This document shows, in pieces, positions 1-5,645 of a DNA stretch of 5,645 nucleotides. The first letter of the stretch is position 1; the number at the start of each line of letters is the position of its first letter. This DNA comes from Clostridiales bacterium (GTDB lineage: Bacteria; Bacillota; Clostridia; Lachnospirales; WRAX01), in contig JAISVU010000107.1 in the NCBI GenBank assembly GCA_031271375.1, positions 1 through 5,645 on the forward strand, in the 5' to 3' direction. The translations under genes were made by a program, and so were the position numbers. Below the pieces are notes generated by a model that was given only the letters and a program-made list of their open reading frames with translations, made no database searches and had not been told where the DNA came from.

Positions 1-269
1 CCCTGCTTCTGCATAACGTCCATAAGCAGCTTCTTGATGGACTCGTTGGCCGTCTCGCTCTCTTTCAAGAGCTTGTCAACGGCGGCCCTGTCGATACCCT
101 GGTTATTGGACTTGGTAAATACCGCTGCAGGCGACTGGGGAGACGTATCGTTCGAGACGGTAGCGTTATCCTTCTTTTCCTCGGTTTTGGCGGCGGCATT
201 GGATTGATTCTGGGCCTGAGCAGCCGCAACTGCGCTATTCGTCGAGTTTGTGACGCTGTCTATCGCCAT
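1..269 (-). CDS. Small Ala/Asn/Gln-rich protein, N-terminal 89 residues (C-terminus beyond left edge)
   Basis: The reading frame is open from the ATG at 269 to the window edge, so only the N-terminus is seen. The start is set by a perfect AAGGAGG at 277-283, seven bases upstream. Residues 1-45 are low-complexity and hydrophilic, rich in Ala, Asn, Gln, Ser and Thr, with a charged patch KTEEKKD (28-34). A short SPAAVFTKS stretch (46-54) follows, then a probable amphipathic helix from about residue 59 (DRAAVDKLLKESETANESIKKLLMDVMQKQ). There is no signal peptide or membrane segment. The layout, a disordered head, an 'AAV(Y/F)xxS' motif and a terminal helix, resembles small uncharacterised proteins of motile Clostridia; this is recall, not a search. 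A sigma-D-like promoter just upstream supports a link to the flagellar regulon. The function is unknown. I am confident it is a gene and much less sure of the family. Confidence 0.75.
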   Translation of the reverse strand, partial: MAIDSVTNSTNSAVAAAQAQNQSNAAAKTEEKKDNATVSNDTSPQSPAAVFTKSNNQGIDRAAVDKLLKESETANESIKKLLMDVMQKQ

Positions 270-308
270 TTGAAATCCTCCTTGAGCATTTATTAACTCC
301 TACTAATT

Positions 309-335
309 CAATCGGCTCTGACAGCTAAAACTTAA
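309..335 (-). promoter_or_regulatory. Sigma-D/sigma-28 (flagellar) type promoter candidate
   Basis: On the minus strand, TTAA (335-332) is followed by 15 bases and GCCGATTG (316-309). The consensus of flagellar sigma factors in Bacillota is TAAA, about 15 bases, GCCGATAA. The match is three of four in the -35 box and six of eight in the -10 box, including the whole GCCGAT core, at the usual spacing. A start near base 302 would give a leader of about 33 bases carrying the AAGGAGG of the small gene that begins at 269. No good TATAAT/TTGACA pair was seen in the same gap. It is a pattern match only, with no expression evidence. Confidence 0.6.
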
Positions 336-377
336 TAGCTATAGAAATATTTAACAACAGGATTGTCACCGTTGACA

Positions 378-2048
378 TCATACGTCAAAACAGCTGCCGC
401 CGATAAATTCCCTTAATATGGAATTATTCGGCACCTCGTCCGGCGGCATCGCGACGAAGCTGTCCAGATACGCCAATAAACGCCTTGCCACGGCGTGGCT
501 GGGATGGTTCGGCCCGATGCCGAAGAGAAGCGGCTCCACATAGGCCTTGAGTATGCACAGCTCGTATACCAGCGCGGAATTAAAAATCATGTCCGCGTCC
601 TCCTGGAACGGGAAGATGTTCTTAGCCTCTCCCCTTGTGACCGAATCCCACATCGCCAGGGTCTTCGCGGCGTCGTGGCCCCTTGTGCGCATATCACGCA
701 CGATACGCCGCAGGAGCCTCGCGTCCGACATCGGCATACGGTTGTGGCGGTCGATGTTAATCTGCGTAAGCGCGCTGATGAATATCTTGAACTTATTGCA
801 TTCGGGAACGCTTTGGGTCAGCAGCCCGTTCAGCGCGTGGATGCCCTCGATAACCAAACCGTCGTTCTCCCCTAGCCGCAGTGTGTCTCCCTTGTATTCC
901 CGTTCGCCCAGCTTGAAGTTATATGACGGTATTTCTACCCGGTCCCCAGCAAGCAGTCTTTCGAGGTCAGAATTAAGCAGATCCCTGTCGACGAAATCAA
1001 AGCTCTCGAAATCCGGTTCTCCCAGCTCGTCTAAAGGCACGACAGTCCTGCTGTGGAAGTAATTATCCAGCGATATCACATGGGGCCTTATTCCCATAAC
1101 CCTAAGCTGTACGCAGAGCCTTGAGGCAAAGGTCGTCTTGCCCGAGGAAGAAGGGCCCGCCACCAGCACAACAGACTTCTTTTTATTCTCAGCGTTATAG
1201 ACAATGCCGTCCGCGATTTGAGCGAACCGGTTCTCATGCAGGGCTTCGTTAACACGGATAATATCTCCGCCGCGGCCCCGGCAGACAGCCTTGTTAAGAG
1301 CCCCTGCCCCGTCCACGCCAATGATACCCGCCCATTTCGCCGTCTCGTCAAAGACCCTGCGAATCTTATTTAAAACCGCAATATCCATGTAACCGGATTT
1401 ATCCGCCTTTGGAAGCTGCAGGTAAAACCCCGCGCCATCCGGCACCAGCTTAAAATCCCCAAGAAGACCGGCGTGTGGCGCAATCGGCCCGAAGATCCTG
1501 TCGCTGTAATCCCCAAGACTGTATACCCAAACGATGTCGGAGCGTGTGTAATTAAGGGCCTGGATTACGGAATCATTGTCAAAATCGCGTAATAGCTCCG
1601 CAGCTTCCTCCGGCGGCACAGCTCTGCGCCGGATGGGCAAGTTTTCATTAACCGCGTCTCGCATCACAGATTCCACGCGCACCAGGTAATCATCGTCCTG
1701 ACATTCATCCAGTACAAAATAGAGGTTCTTGTTGACGGAGTGCTTTACCGTAATCCCGGTCTTAGGCCCTAATACGGCCTTTATGCCATAAACCGTAAGG
1801 AAAACCAGGCTGCGCTGATAAACGCGGAAGCCCATCGAATGGGCTATATCCAAAAAACGCACGTCGGAATCCTCATATATCCGGTCGCCCATATCCATCA
1901 GCTTGTTGTTCACGATGGCGGCCAGGCTTCCCTCAGGCGCTTCGCATAAAGATGCGATTTCAATTAACGAAGCGCCTTTCTTTACGCTGATAGGCTCATT
2001 ACCGGCATTGTTTACTATAATTTCCGTTCCCGATTTTGATTTATACAT
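378..2048 (-). CDS. Nucleoside (uridine-type) kinase with N-terminal TGS and ThrRS-like module
   Basis: This 556-residue cytoplasmic protein has a C-terminal P-loop kinase of the uridine kinase/phosphoribulokinase family, expected to phosphorylate a nucleoside with ATP or GTP. The Walker A motif is GPSSSGKT (298-305). It is followed by SLDNYF (326-331), a substrate-side FDFVDR stretch (350-355), the strand VIEGIHALN (399-407) and an Arg-rich lid, RRIVRDMRTRG (447-457). Residues 1 to about 65 form a TGS/ubiquitin-like fold. Residues 70-210 resemble the second additional (editing) domain of threonyl-tRNA synthetase, most clearly GDYSDRIFGPIAPHAGLLGDFKL (179-201), but its zinc ligands are mostly gone. 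Clostridial genomes usually label this architecture simply 'nucleoside kinase'. The ATG at 2048 has AAGGAAGG nine bases upstream, inside the end of the xylanase gene, which it overlaps by 34 bases. The true substrate and the role of the N-terminal half are not known from sequence. Confidence 0.9.
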   Translation of the reverse strand: MYKSKSGTEIIVNNAGNEPISVKKGASLIEIASLCEAPEGSLAAIVNNKLMDMGDRIYEDSDVRFLDIAHSMGFRVYQRSLVFLTVYGIKAVLGPKTGITVKHSVNKNLYFVLDECQDDDYLVRVESVMRDAVNENLPIRRRAVPPEEAAELLRDFDNDSVIQALNYTRSDIVWVYSLGDYSDRIFGPIAPHAGLLGDFKLVPDGAGFYLQLPKADKSGYMDIAVLNKIRRVFDETAKWAGIIGVDGAGALNKAVCRGRGGDIIRVNEALHENRFAQIADGIVYNAENKKKSVVLVAGPSSSGKTTFASRLCVQLRVMGIRPHVISLDNYFHSRTVVPLDELGEPDFESFDFVDRDLLNSDLERLLAGDRVEIPSYNFKLGEREYKGDTLRLGENDGLVIEGIHALNGLLTQSVPECNKFKIFISALTQINIDRHNRMPMSDARLLRRIVRDMRTRGHDAAKTLAMWDSVTRGEAKNIFPFQEDADMIFNSALVYELCILKAYVEPLLFGIGPNHPSHAVARRLLAYLDSFVAMPPDEVPNNSILREFIGGSCFDV

Positions 2049-3052
2049 GAGAAAAATCCTTCCTTCGCGTCGCCGTTCCAGTCGAAGACAAGCGGAAGGC
2101 GGCCTCTACGCCAGCTCCGGTCGTCCCTCTTCCCCCAGAAGGTTACGCGTTCAATATGATCCGCAGCGTCTGACAGGGCTTGGAAGATATCGCCGAACAT
2201 CCGCGCCTGCCGCCGCTCGTCCGCTTTCGACAAAAAATGAGCCGGATAAGGGTCTTCCGCGCCTACCGTAATGTCCAGCTCGCTGACCGCAATGACCGCT
2301 CCGGTGGAGATAAAGAGCGCCAGCGCGTCCTTGAACATAGCGATGTCAAAGGTCTCCGTGCTATAATGGGCCTGCATACCGATACCCTCAATCAGCATCC
2401 TGCCGTCATAGACCGCGTCCGCTTTCCAGCGGCCATTCATCTCTATGGCCATTGCGGCGATAGCCCTGCTCTTCCCGTGTTCCTGCTCGTTAAAGTCATT
2501 ATAGTATAACCTGGCGGCAGGGTCATGTGCCCGCGCCAGCTTGAAGGCGTCGTATATATAATCCCCGCTGCCGCCGTAGGCTATGTACCAGGGGGATTCT
2601 TTGCGCAGGCCGTCACGCCAGTCGCCGGTGTACTCCACGCTGTCTGAAAAGCCCTCGTTGACTACATCCCAAGAGATACATCGCCCCGCGAAATGCCCCG
2701 CGGCGTTTTTGATATAGTCGGCCATGTTTGCAGCCGCCCCGGCGCGGTTCAGGGCATTCCCCTCGCCGTCTGAGGTGAGCCAGTCTGCGTGCTGGCCATG
2801 CCACAATAGGGTGTGGCCGTGAACCAAAAGGCCGTTCTTCTCCGCCCATTCAATTATTTTATCGGCATTTGCGTAATCATAATTACCCCTGGAGAGGGAA
2901 AGCCTTGCGGGCTTCATAGCCTTCTGCGCCGTCACAATGTCATAATGGTATGTGAAATCCTTCGTTACCGCGCCGTCTTCCGTTTCCTCATGCGCCATAA
3001 TGTTGCCCAGCAGGAACTTGCCTTTGTAGGTTTGCTTCAAGGACGGCAGCAT
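2015..3052 (-). CDS. GH10 endo-1,4-beta-xylanase, apparently intracellular
   Basis: This 345-residue protein is a complete single-domain glycoside hydrolase family 10 barrel, which cleaves internal beta-1,4 bonds of xylan or xylo-oligosaccharides with retention. Landmarks are GHTLLWHGQ (79-87), WDVVNE with acid/base Glu133, LYYNDFN (182-188), GIGMQAHY (223-230), SELDI with nucleophile Glu258, and TFWGKRDDRSW (304-314). The barrel starts almost at residue 1 (LPSLKQTYKGKFLLGN), with no signal peptide, carbohydrate-binding module or S-layer domain, so it probably acts in the cytoplasm on imported oligosaccharides. The usual 'TAEN-MKP' signature reads TAQKAMKP (41-48), replacing two residues of the glycone (-2) subsite. 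The ATG at 3052 has AAAGGAG seven bases upstream. It lies 59 bases after the binding-protein gene, with no terminator between, and its end overlaps the kinase gene. The family is certain; the exact substrate is not. Confidence 0.93.
   Translation of the reverse strand: MLPSLKQTYKGKFLLGNIMAHEETEDGAVTKDFTYHYDIVTAQKAMKPARLSLSRGNYDYANADKIIEWAEKNGLLVHGHTLLWHGQHADWLTSDGEGNALNRAGAAANMADYIKNAAGHFAGRCISWDVVNEGFSDSVEYTGDWRDGLRKESPWYIAYGGSGDYIYDAFKLARAHDPAARLYYNDFNEQEHGKSRAIAAMAIEMNGRWKADAVYDGRMLIEGIGMQAHYSTETFDIAMFKDALALFISTGAVIAVSELDITVGAEDPYPAHFLSKADERRQARMFGDIFQALSDAADHIERVTFWGKRDDRSWRRGRLPLVFDWNGDAKEGFFSCINQNRERKL
2058..2065 (-). promoter_or_regulatory. Ribosome binding site of the kinase, inside the xylanase gene
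   Basis: AAGGAAGG on the minus strand lies nine bases before the ATG at 2048. It falls within codons of the last residues of the xylanase (around KEGFF), so a ribosome ending the xylanase at 2015 passes over the kinase start. This supports the ATG at 2048 and suggests coupled translation. Confidence 0.7.
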
Positions 3053-3111
3053 GTTCGCTCTCCTTTACAATATTATGTACAGAGTCGCAAAATGCGGCGT
3101 TTGTGTGAGTG

Positions 3112-4809
3112 TCAATTCCCCAACGCCGCGTATTCCCACGCGAATCCCAGCATCGGCGTGTGCGGGACATCCGGCAAGTTCACGCGCTCCGAAAACAAGA
3201 CATAGGCCCGTTCCTGGAACACCGGGACGCAGGTCGCGTCCTCAATTACGGATTTCTCGGTATCAACAATCAAGCCCAGGCGTAAATCGGGGTTATTGCG
3301 GTATTCCTCTTGATTAAACAACAGATAGCTTTCGTCAAGAAATGCGTTATCGTAATCCGTGAAACGGTTGGACGCCGCGCTCTGATAAGGCGCGAATTTG
3401 GCCTGGGGTTCAAAGGTTTCCGCGGCGAGGGTCCAGCCGGACCAGCACAGATCCCACGAATCCGTTTCGGCCCCCCGGGATTCACGCATACGTTCATGTG
3501 CCATTATATGCGGCAGAGGCGTAAGCGACAGCTTAAAGCCGTCGCCCAGGACGCGCCTCCAATCGGCTTGAAGGAACTCAGATGCGGCGCGCAAAGTGGG
3601 AACGTCCTCGCTATATGTCAGCGTCAGGTCTAATGAATCCAGCCCGTATTTATCCAGCGCTTCGTTATAATACTCCAAAGCCAGCCCCGGATTGTACCCG
3701 TAGTTGGGCGGCAGCCATTCGGAAGCCTCCGGCCGGGAGCGGTAGGCTTCCCCGCTCTCTAAAATGGCCAGCGTCGAAATAAAATATGCTGCCGGGGAAC
3801 CGCTGACCAGCTCCGCGAGGGCCTCCCTGTCCGTCGCGTAATAGATGGCTTTGCGGAACAGCGGGTCTGAGAGCACAGGCCATTTAGGATTCGAGCGGTT
3901 GAACTCTATCGACCGGACGGTCTTTAAATCATACGGCCGCAGCCTCGGGTCTTCCGCGTAGGTTCTTAGGCCGTTTAACCCAACGTCGATACAGTCGGCG
4001 GCCCCGCTCTCGAACAGCTCAATCCGGGTGGCCTCGTTCGTGGCTACCCTGCAGTAAATACCGTCCAGCTCAATCATATCGGCCATTATGTAGTGCGGAT
4101 TCTTTTCGAAAACGCGTTCGGAGCCCTTTGTCCATTCCGTAAGCATAAACGGGCCGCTGGCCATAAACAGCCCCGCCTCCGTGCCGTAGGCCCTGAGCTG
4201 TTTTTCATATATGGCCTTATAAACGGGGCTTGTGGCGCGGTGGGCGAAATGGCGCATTACATCGGTCTTTGACGCGGCGTTAATGGTCTTTATCTCCAGC
4301 GTATACGCGTCAATCGCTTTAACGCCAACATCCGCCCAACCCGTATTTCCCAGGTAATAATCCATCGCCCCTGCTACGGTAATAAACTGCTCCACAATGA
4401 ACGCGGTATAGGTATAGGCCAGTTCCGGATTCAAACCCATCCGCCAGGAATAGACGAAGTCTTCGGCGGTGATGGGTTCGCCGCTGGCCCATTTCGCCGA
4501 GGGATTAATGGGAATGAGCCAGGTCAGGCCGTCCTCCGAAAGCGGCTCGGAAGCGGCGAGGCACGGAAGCAGCTCCGCCTTCCCGTCCACAGGAACCCAG
4601 CGGTACAGCGAAGCCGTGATTAAGTCAACTATCTCGTAATTGGGCAAAGCGGCGCAGTCGTGCGGGTTAATTGTGCTGTCTATTCCGGCGGATACCCAGT
4701 TGAATATAGAACCCTGTGTTTCAGCAGGGGTTTCCTGAGCGGCGCAGGACGTTAAGACCGCGAGCACGGTTGTTAATGTGGTTATAACCGTCAATAAACA
4801 TCGTTTCAT
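3112..4809 (-). CDS. ABC transporter substrate-binding lipoprotein, OppA/DppA family (SBP_bac_5)
   Basis: This 565-residue protein is an extracellular solute-binding lipoprotein. Residues 1-21 are a lipoprotein signal (KR, hydrophobic core, VLTS) with the lipidated Cys at 22, then a short linker. Family landmarks are DGLTWLIPINPSAKWASGEPI (93-113), the signature-like ITAEDFVYSWR (113-123), ASGPFMLTEW (217-226), EKNPHY (235-240) and FRKAIYYATDREAL (318-331). Length and order are normal for the family. Members deliver peptides, nickel or oligosaccharides to a two-permease, two-ATPase importer, but no permease or ATPase gene is in this window. Where OppA has GWCADYNEP, this protein has GWTLAAETFEP (458-468), so the Asp that binds the peptide amino group is Ala462. 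With a xylanase next door, an oligosaccharide ligand is possible but unproven. The ATG at 4809 has AAGGAA seven bases upstream and a good promoter before that. Confidence 0.9.
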   Translation of the reverse strand: MKRCLLTVITTLTTVLAVLTSCAAQETPAETQGSIFNWVSAGIDSTINPHDCAALPNYEIVDLITASLYRWVPVDGKAELLPCLAASEPLSEDGLTWLIPINPSAKWASGEPITAEDFVYSWRMGLNPELAYTYTAFIVEQFITVAGAMDYYLGNTGWADVGVKAIDAYTLEIKTINAASKTDVMRHFAHRATSPVYKAIYEKQLRAYGTEAGLFMASGPFMLTEWTKGSERVFEKNPHYIMADMIELDGIYCRVATNEATRIELFESGAADCIDVGLNGLRTYAEDPRLRPYDLKTVRSIEFNRSNPKWPVLSDPLFRKAIYYATDREALAELVSGSPAAYFISTLAILESGEAYRSRPEASEWLPPNYGYNPGLALEYYNEALDKYGLDSLDLTLTYSEDVPTLRAASEFLQADWRRVLGDGFKLSLTPLPHIMAHERMRESRGAETDSWDLCWSGWTLAAETFEPQAKFAPYQSAASNRFTDYDNAFLDESYLLFNQEEYRNNPDLRLGLIVDTEKSVIEDATCVPVFQERAYVLFSERVNLPDVPHTPMLGFAWEYAALGN

Positions 4810-4832
4810 GTCATCATTCCTTTGTATTGATA

Positions 4833-4861
4833 ATTATACAGCATAACGGCAAAATAGTAAA
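4833..4861 (-). promoter_or_regulatory. Sigma-A type promoter of the binding-protein operon
   Basis: On the minus strand, TTTACT (4861-4856) is followed by exactly 17 bases and a perfect TATAAT (4838-4833). The -35 box matches TTGACA at four of six positions. Transcription would begin near 4826, giving a leader of under 20 bases with the AAGGAA site at 4817-4822. No comparable promoter was seen before the xylanase or kinase, so this one probably serves all three genes. Confidence 0.7.
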
Positions 4862-4921
4862 CATAGAAGGGCATCCGATACACAATAAACGCATGAGTGT
4901 ACAAATCGCAAAATACTATCA

Positions 4922-4996
4922 TAGGGGCGAGCGCCTTCGCTCGCCCGGGTTGACGCATACTACCTAATTTTCGGGCGACCGGGGAGGTCGCCTCTA
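4922..4996. repeat. REP/MITE-like intergenic element with two hairpins and terminal inverted repeats
   Basis: The 75-base element has near-perfect ends: TAGGGGCGA on the left and TCGCCTCTA on the right are inverted copies with one mismatch. Inside are two GC-rich hairpins: GGGCGAGCG/CGCTCGCCC (4925-4933 with 4938-4946, loop CCTT) and GGCGACC/GGTCGCC (4974-4980 with 4986-4992, loop GGGGA). A 27-base AT-richer spacer separates them. Both stems share a GGCGA core, as in paired REP sequences. Neither hairpin is followed by a T-run on either strand, so a terminator is unlikely. There is no coding potential. I recall similar GGGCGACC-type repeats in intergenic regions of clostridial genomes, but copy number cannot be judged here. 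Confidence 0.65.
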
Positions 4997-4999
4997 CGG

Positions 5000-5018
5000 C
5001 GATCTTAATTAAAGATCG
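5000..5018. other. Small AT-rich hairpin
   Basis: CGATCTT (5000-5006) pairs perfectly with AAGATCG (5012-5018) around a five-base loop, AATTA. It starts three bases beyond the GC-rich repeat and lies about 70 bases downstream of the AlkZ-related stop codon. There is no T-run after it on the minus strand, so it is at best a weak transcript end or RNA-stability element. It may also belong to the flank of the repeat. Confidence 0.4.
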
Positions 5019-5085
5019 AGTGGTTCTTTCAGCATTATGCAAAGGGTCGGAGTATATGGTGTTTTTAGCGATTATATATGCGCTA

Positions 5086-5645
5086 TTACCTGCCATACGC
5101 GAACTTACGTATCTTCCTTTCGTCGGCGGCCGCGTTAAGCTCAAGCACGCGTTCGCGGATTGCGGCGTATGCACCGGCTTCGTTAAGCTCGGACGCCCTG
5201 GCGAATACGTCCGTATCCGCCCAAAACCGCTCCGTCGTGCTGAAGTTTGTGGCGTTCCAGCCGTATTCCTCGCCCTTAGCGTTGGTGCGTCGGCTAGTGC
5301 CGCAAATCGTGATATACAGCCGCATTTGCAATTCCGTCAGCGCGGCGTCGAATTTGCTCTTCTCGTCCCTCGCGAACCTGCCGAGGGATTTTAGCGCGTG
5401 TACCGGCAGGTCTCCGTTTGTGCGTATTACATCGTAAATGCGCTTTGCGTGCCCGCTGATTAAGCCGTCCGCGTATTCGTCATAAAAACCACGCCCTCCG
5501 CGCCGCAGGGTGAGGAAATACGGATAGAACTCCTGGGTTATGTATCCCGATTTCTTGAAAAAACATTTGGCGTAGGCGATATCGTCCCGCTCGTTCAGAA
5601 CGCGGACTCGCCACTCCCAGGGGTCGGTTTCGGGGTCTCCGGTAT
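5086..5645 (-). CDS. AlkZ-related winged-helix protein, C-terminal 185 residues (N-terminus beyond right edge)
   Basis: The frame is open from the right edge to a TAA at 5088-5086, so the start lies outside the window. The visible part begins TGDPETDPWEWRVRVLNERDD and contains FFKKSGYITQEFYPYFLTLRR, HAKRIYDVIRTNGDLPVHALK, a charged SKFDAALTELQMRLYI helix and ICGTSRRTNAKGEEYGW, and ends KIRKFAYGR. I recognise this as the clostridial family called 'AlkZ-related protein'. It shares the tandem winged-helix idea of AlkZ/YcaQ interstrand-crosslink DNA glycosylases (HTH_42), but I see no proof of glycosylase activity. The ICDVIR-like stretch and the LPVHALK turn fit a winged-helix segment. There is no signal peptide or membrane segment in the visible part. 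It is transcribed toward the binding-protein operon but separated from it by 276 bases, a repeat and a promoter, so it is probably a separate unit. Confidence 0.72.
   Translation of the reverse strand, partial: TGDPETDPWEWRVRVLNERDDIAYAKCFFKKSGYITQEFYPYFLTLRRGGRGFYDEYADGLISGHAKRIYDVIRTNGDLPVHALKSLGRFARDEKSKFDAALTELQMRLYITICGTSRRTNAKGEEYGWNATNFSTTERFWADTDVFARASELNEAGAYAAIRERVLELNAAADERKIRKFAYGR

Noticed and set aside
364..377. Hairpin TGTCA-CCGT-TGACA directly after the kinase stop codon, considered as a terminator
   Set aside because: The stem is only five pairs and no U-tract follows it on the minus strand, so it does not meet the pattern of an intrinsic terminator.
547..1062. A 171-codon open frame on the plus strand
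   Set aside because: It is wholly antisense to the kinase. Its Ser/Arg/Leu-rich product is typical of reverse-strand reading of a real gene, and no ribosome site was seen.
3053..3111. A separate promoter for the xylanase gene
   Set aside because: TTGCGA and TACATAAT-like words occur, but their spacing (about 7-12 bases) is far too short for a sigma-A promoter.
4925..4992. The two GC-rich hairpins considered as intrinsic terminators of the AlkZ-related gene
   Set aside because: Neither stem is followed by a run of T on either strand. The inverted ends and repeated stem core fit a REP/MITE-like element better.
4806..5174. A 122-codon open frame on the minus strand, ending just inside the binding-protein gene
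   Set aside because: It overlaps the AlkZ-related gene in another frame, then crosses the hairpin repeat and the operon promoter. Its sequence resembles no family and it has no convincing ribosome site.
5020..5437. Two plus-strand open frames of about 120 codons near the right edge
   Set aside because: Both lie mostly antisense to the AlkZ-related gene, whose translation matches a known family throughout, and their products resemble nothing.

Overview
The window reads as chromosome of a Gram-positive anaerobe of the class Clostridia (Bacillota). Three things point there. Shine-Dalgarno sequences are strong (AAGGAGG, AAGGAAGG, AAAGGAG). One gene is a nucleoside kinase with a threonyl-tRNA-synthetase-like N-terminal half, an architecture common in Clostridia. 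The right-edge gene matches an AlkZ-related family that I know mainly from clostridia. A flagellar-type (sigma-D/sigma-28) promoter candidate suggests motility, and a GH10 xylanase suggests use of plant hemicellulose. The species cannot be named from this window.

All recognisable genes lie on the minus strand, so transcription runs right to left. From the right: the C-terminal 185 residues of an AlkZ-related protein (5086-5645, cut by the window edge); a 276-base gap holding a two-hairpin REP/MITE-like repeat, a small AT-rich hairpin and a good sigma-A promoter; a lipoprotein solute-binding protein of the OppA/DppA family (3112-4809); a signal-less GH10 endo-xylanase (2015-3052); the nucleoside kinase (378-2048), which overlaps the xylanase gene by 34 bases; and, behind its own sigma-D-like promoter, the start of a small Ala/Asn/Gln-rich protein (1-269, cut by the left edge).

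The binding protein, xylanase and kinase look like one transcription unit. They share one evident promoter, the gaps are 60 bases and an overlap, and no U-tract terminator separates them. A plausible reading is that the lipoprotein captures an oligomer outside the cell, a transporter encoded elsewhere imports it, and the cytoplasmic GH10 enzyme cleaves imported xylo-oligosaccharides. This is inference. The binding protein belongs to a family usually called peptide-binding, but it lacks the Asp that anchors the peptide amino terminus in OppA. The kinase fits the operon only as a housekeeping passenger.

I see no CRISPR array, phage, toxin-antitoxin, defence or wholly new system. The points most worth checking are the sigma-D promoter with its small protein, the altered glycone-site residues of the xylanase, the altered ligand-site residue of the binding protein, the degenerate editing module of the kinase, the intergenic repeat, and a short motif shared by two leaders.
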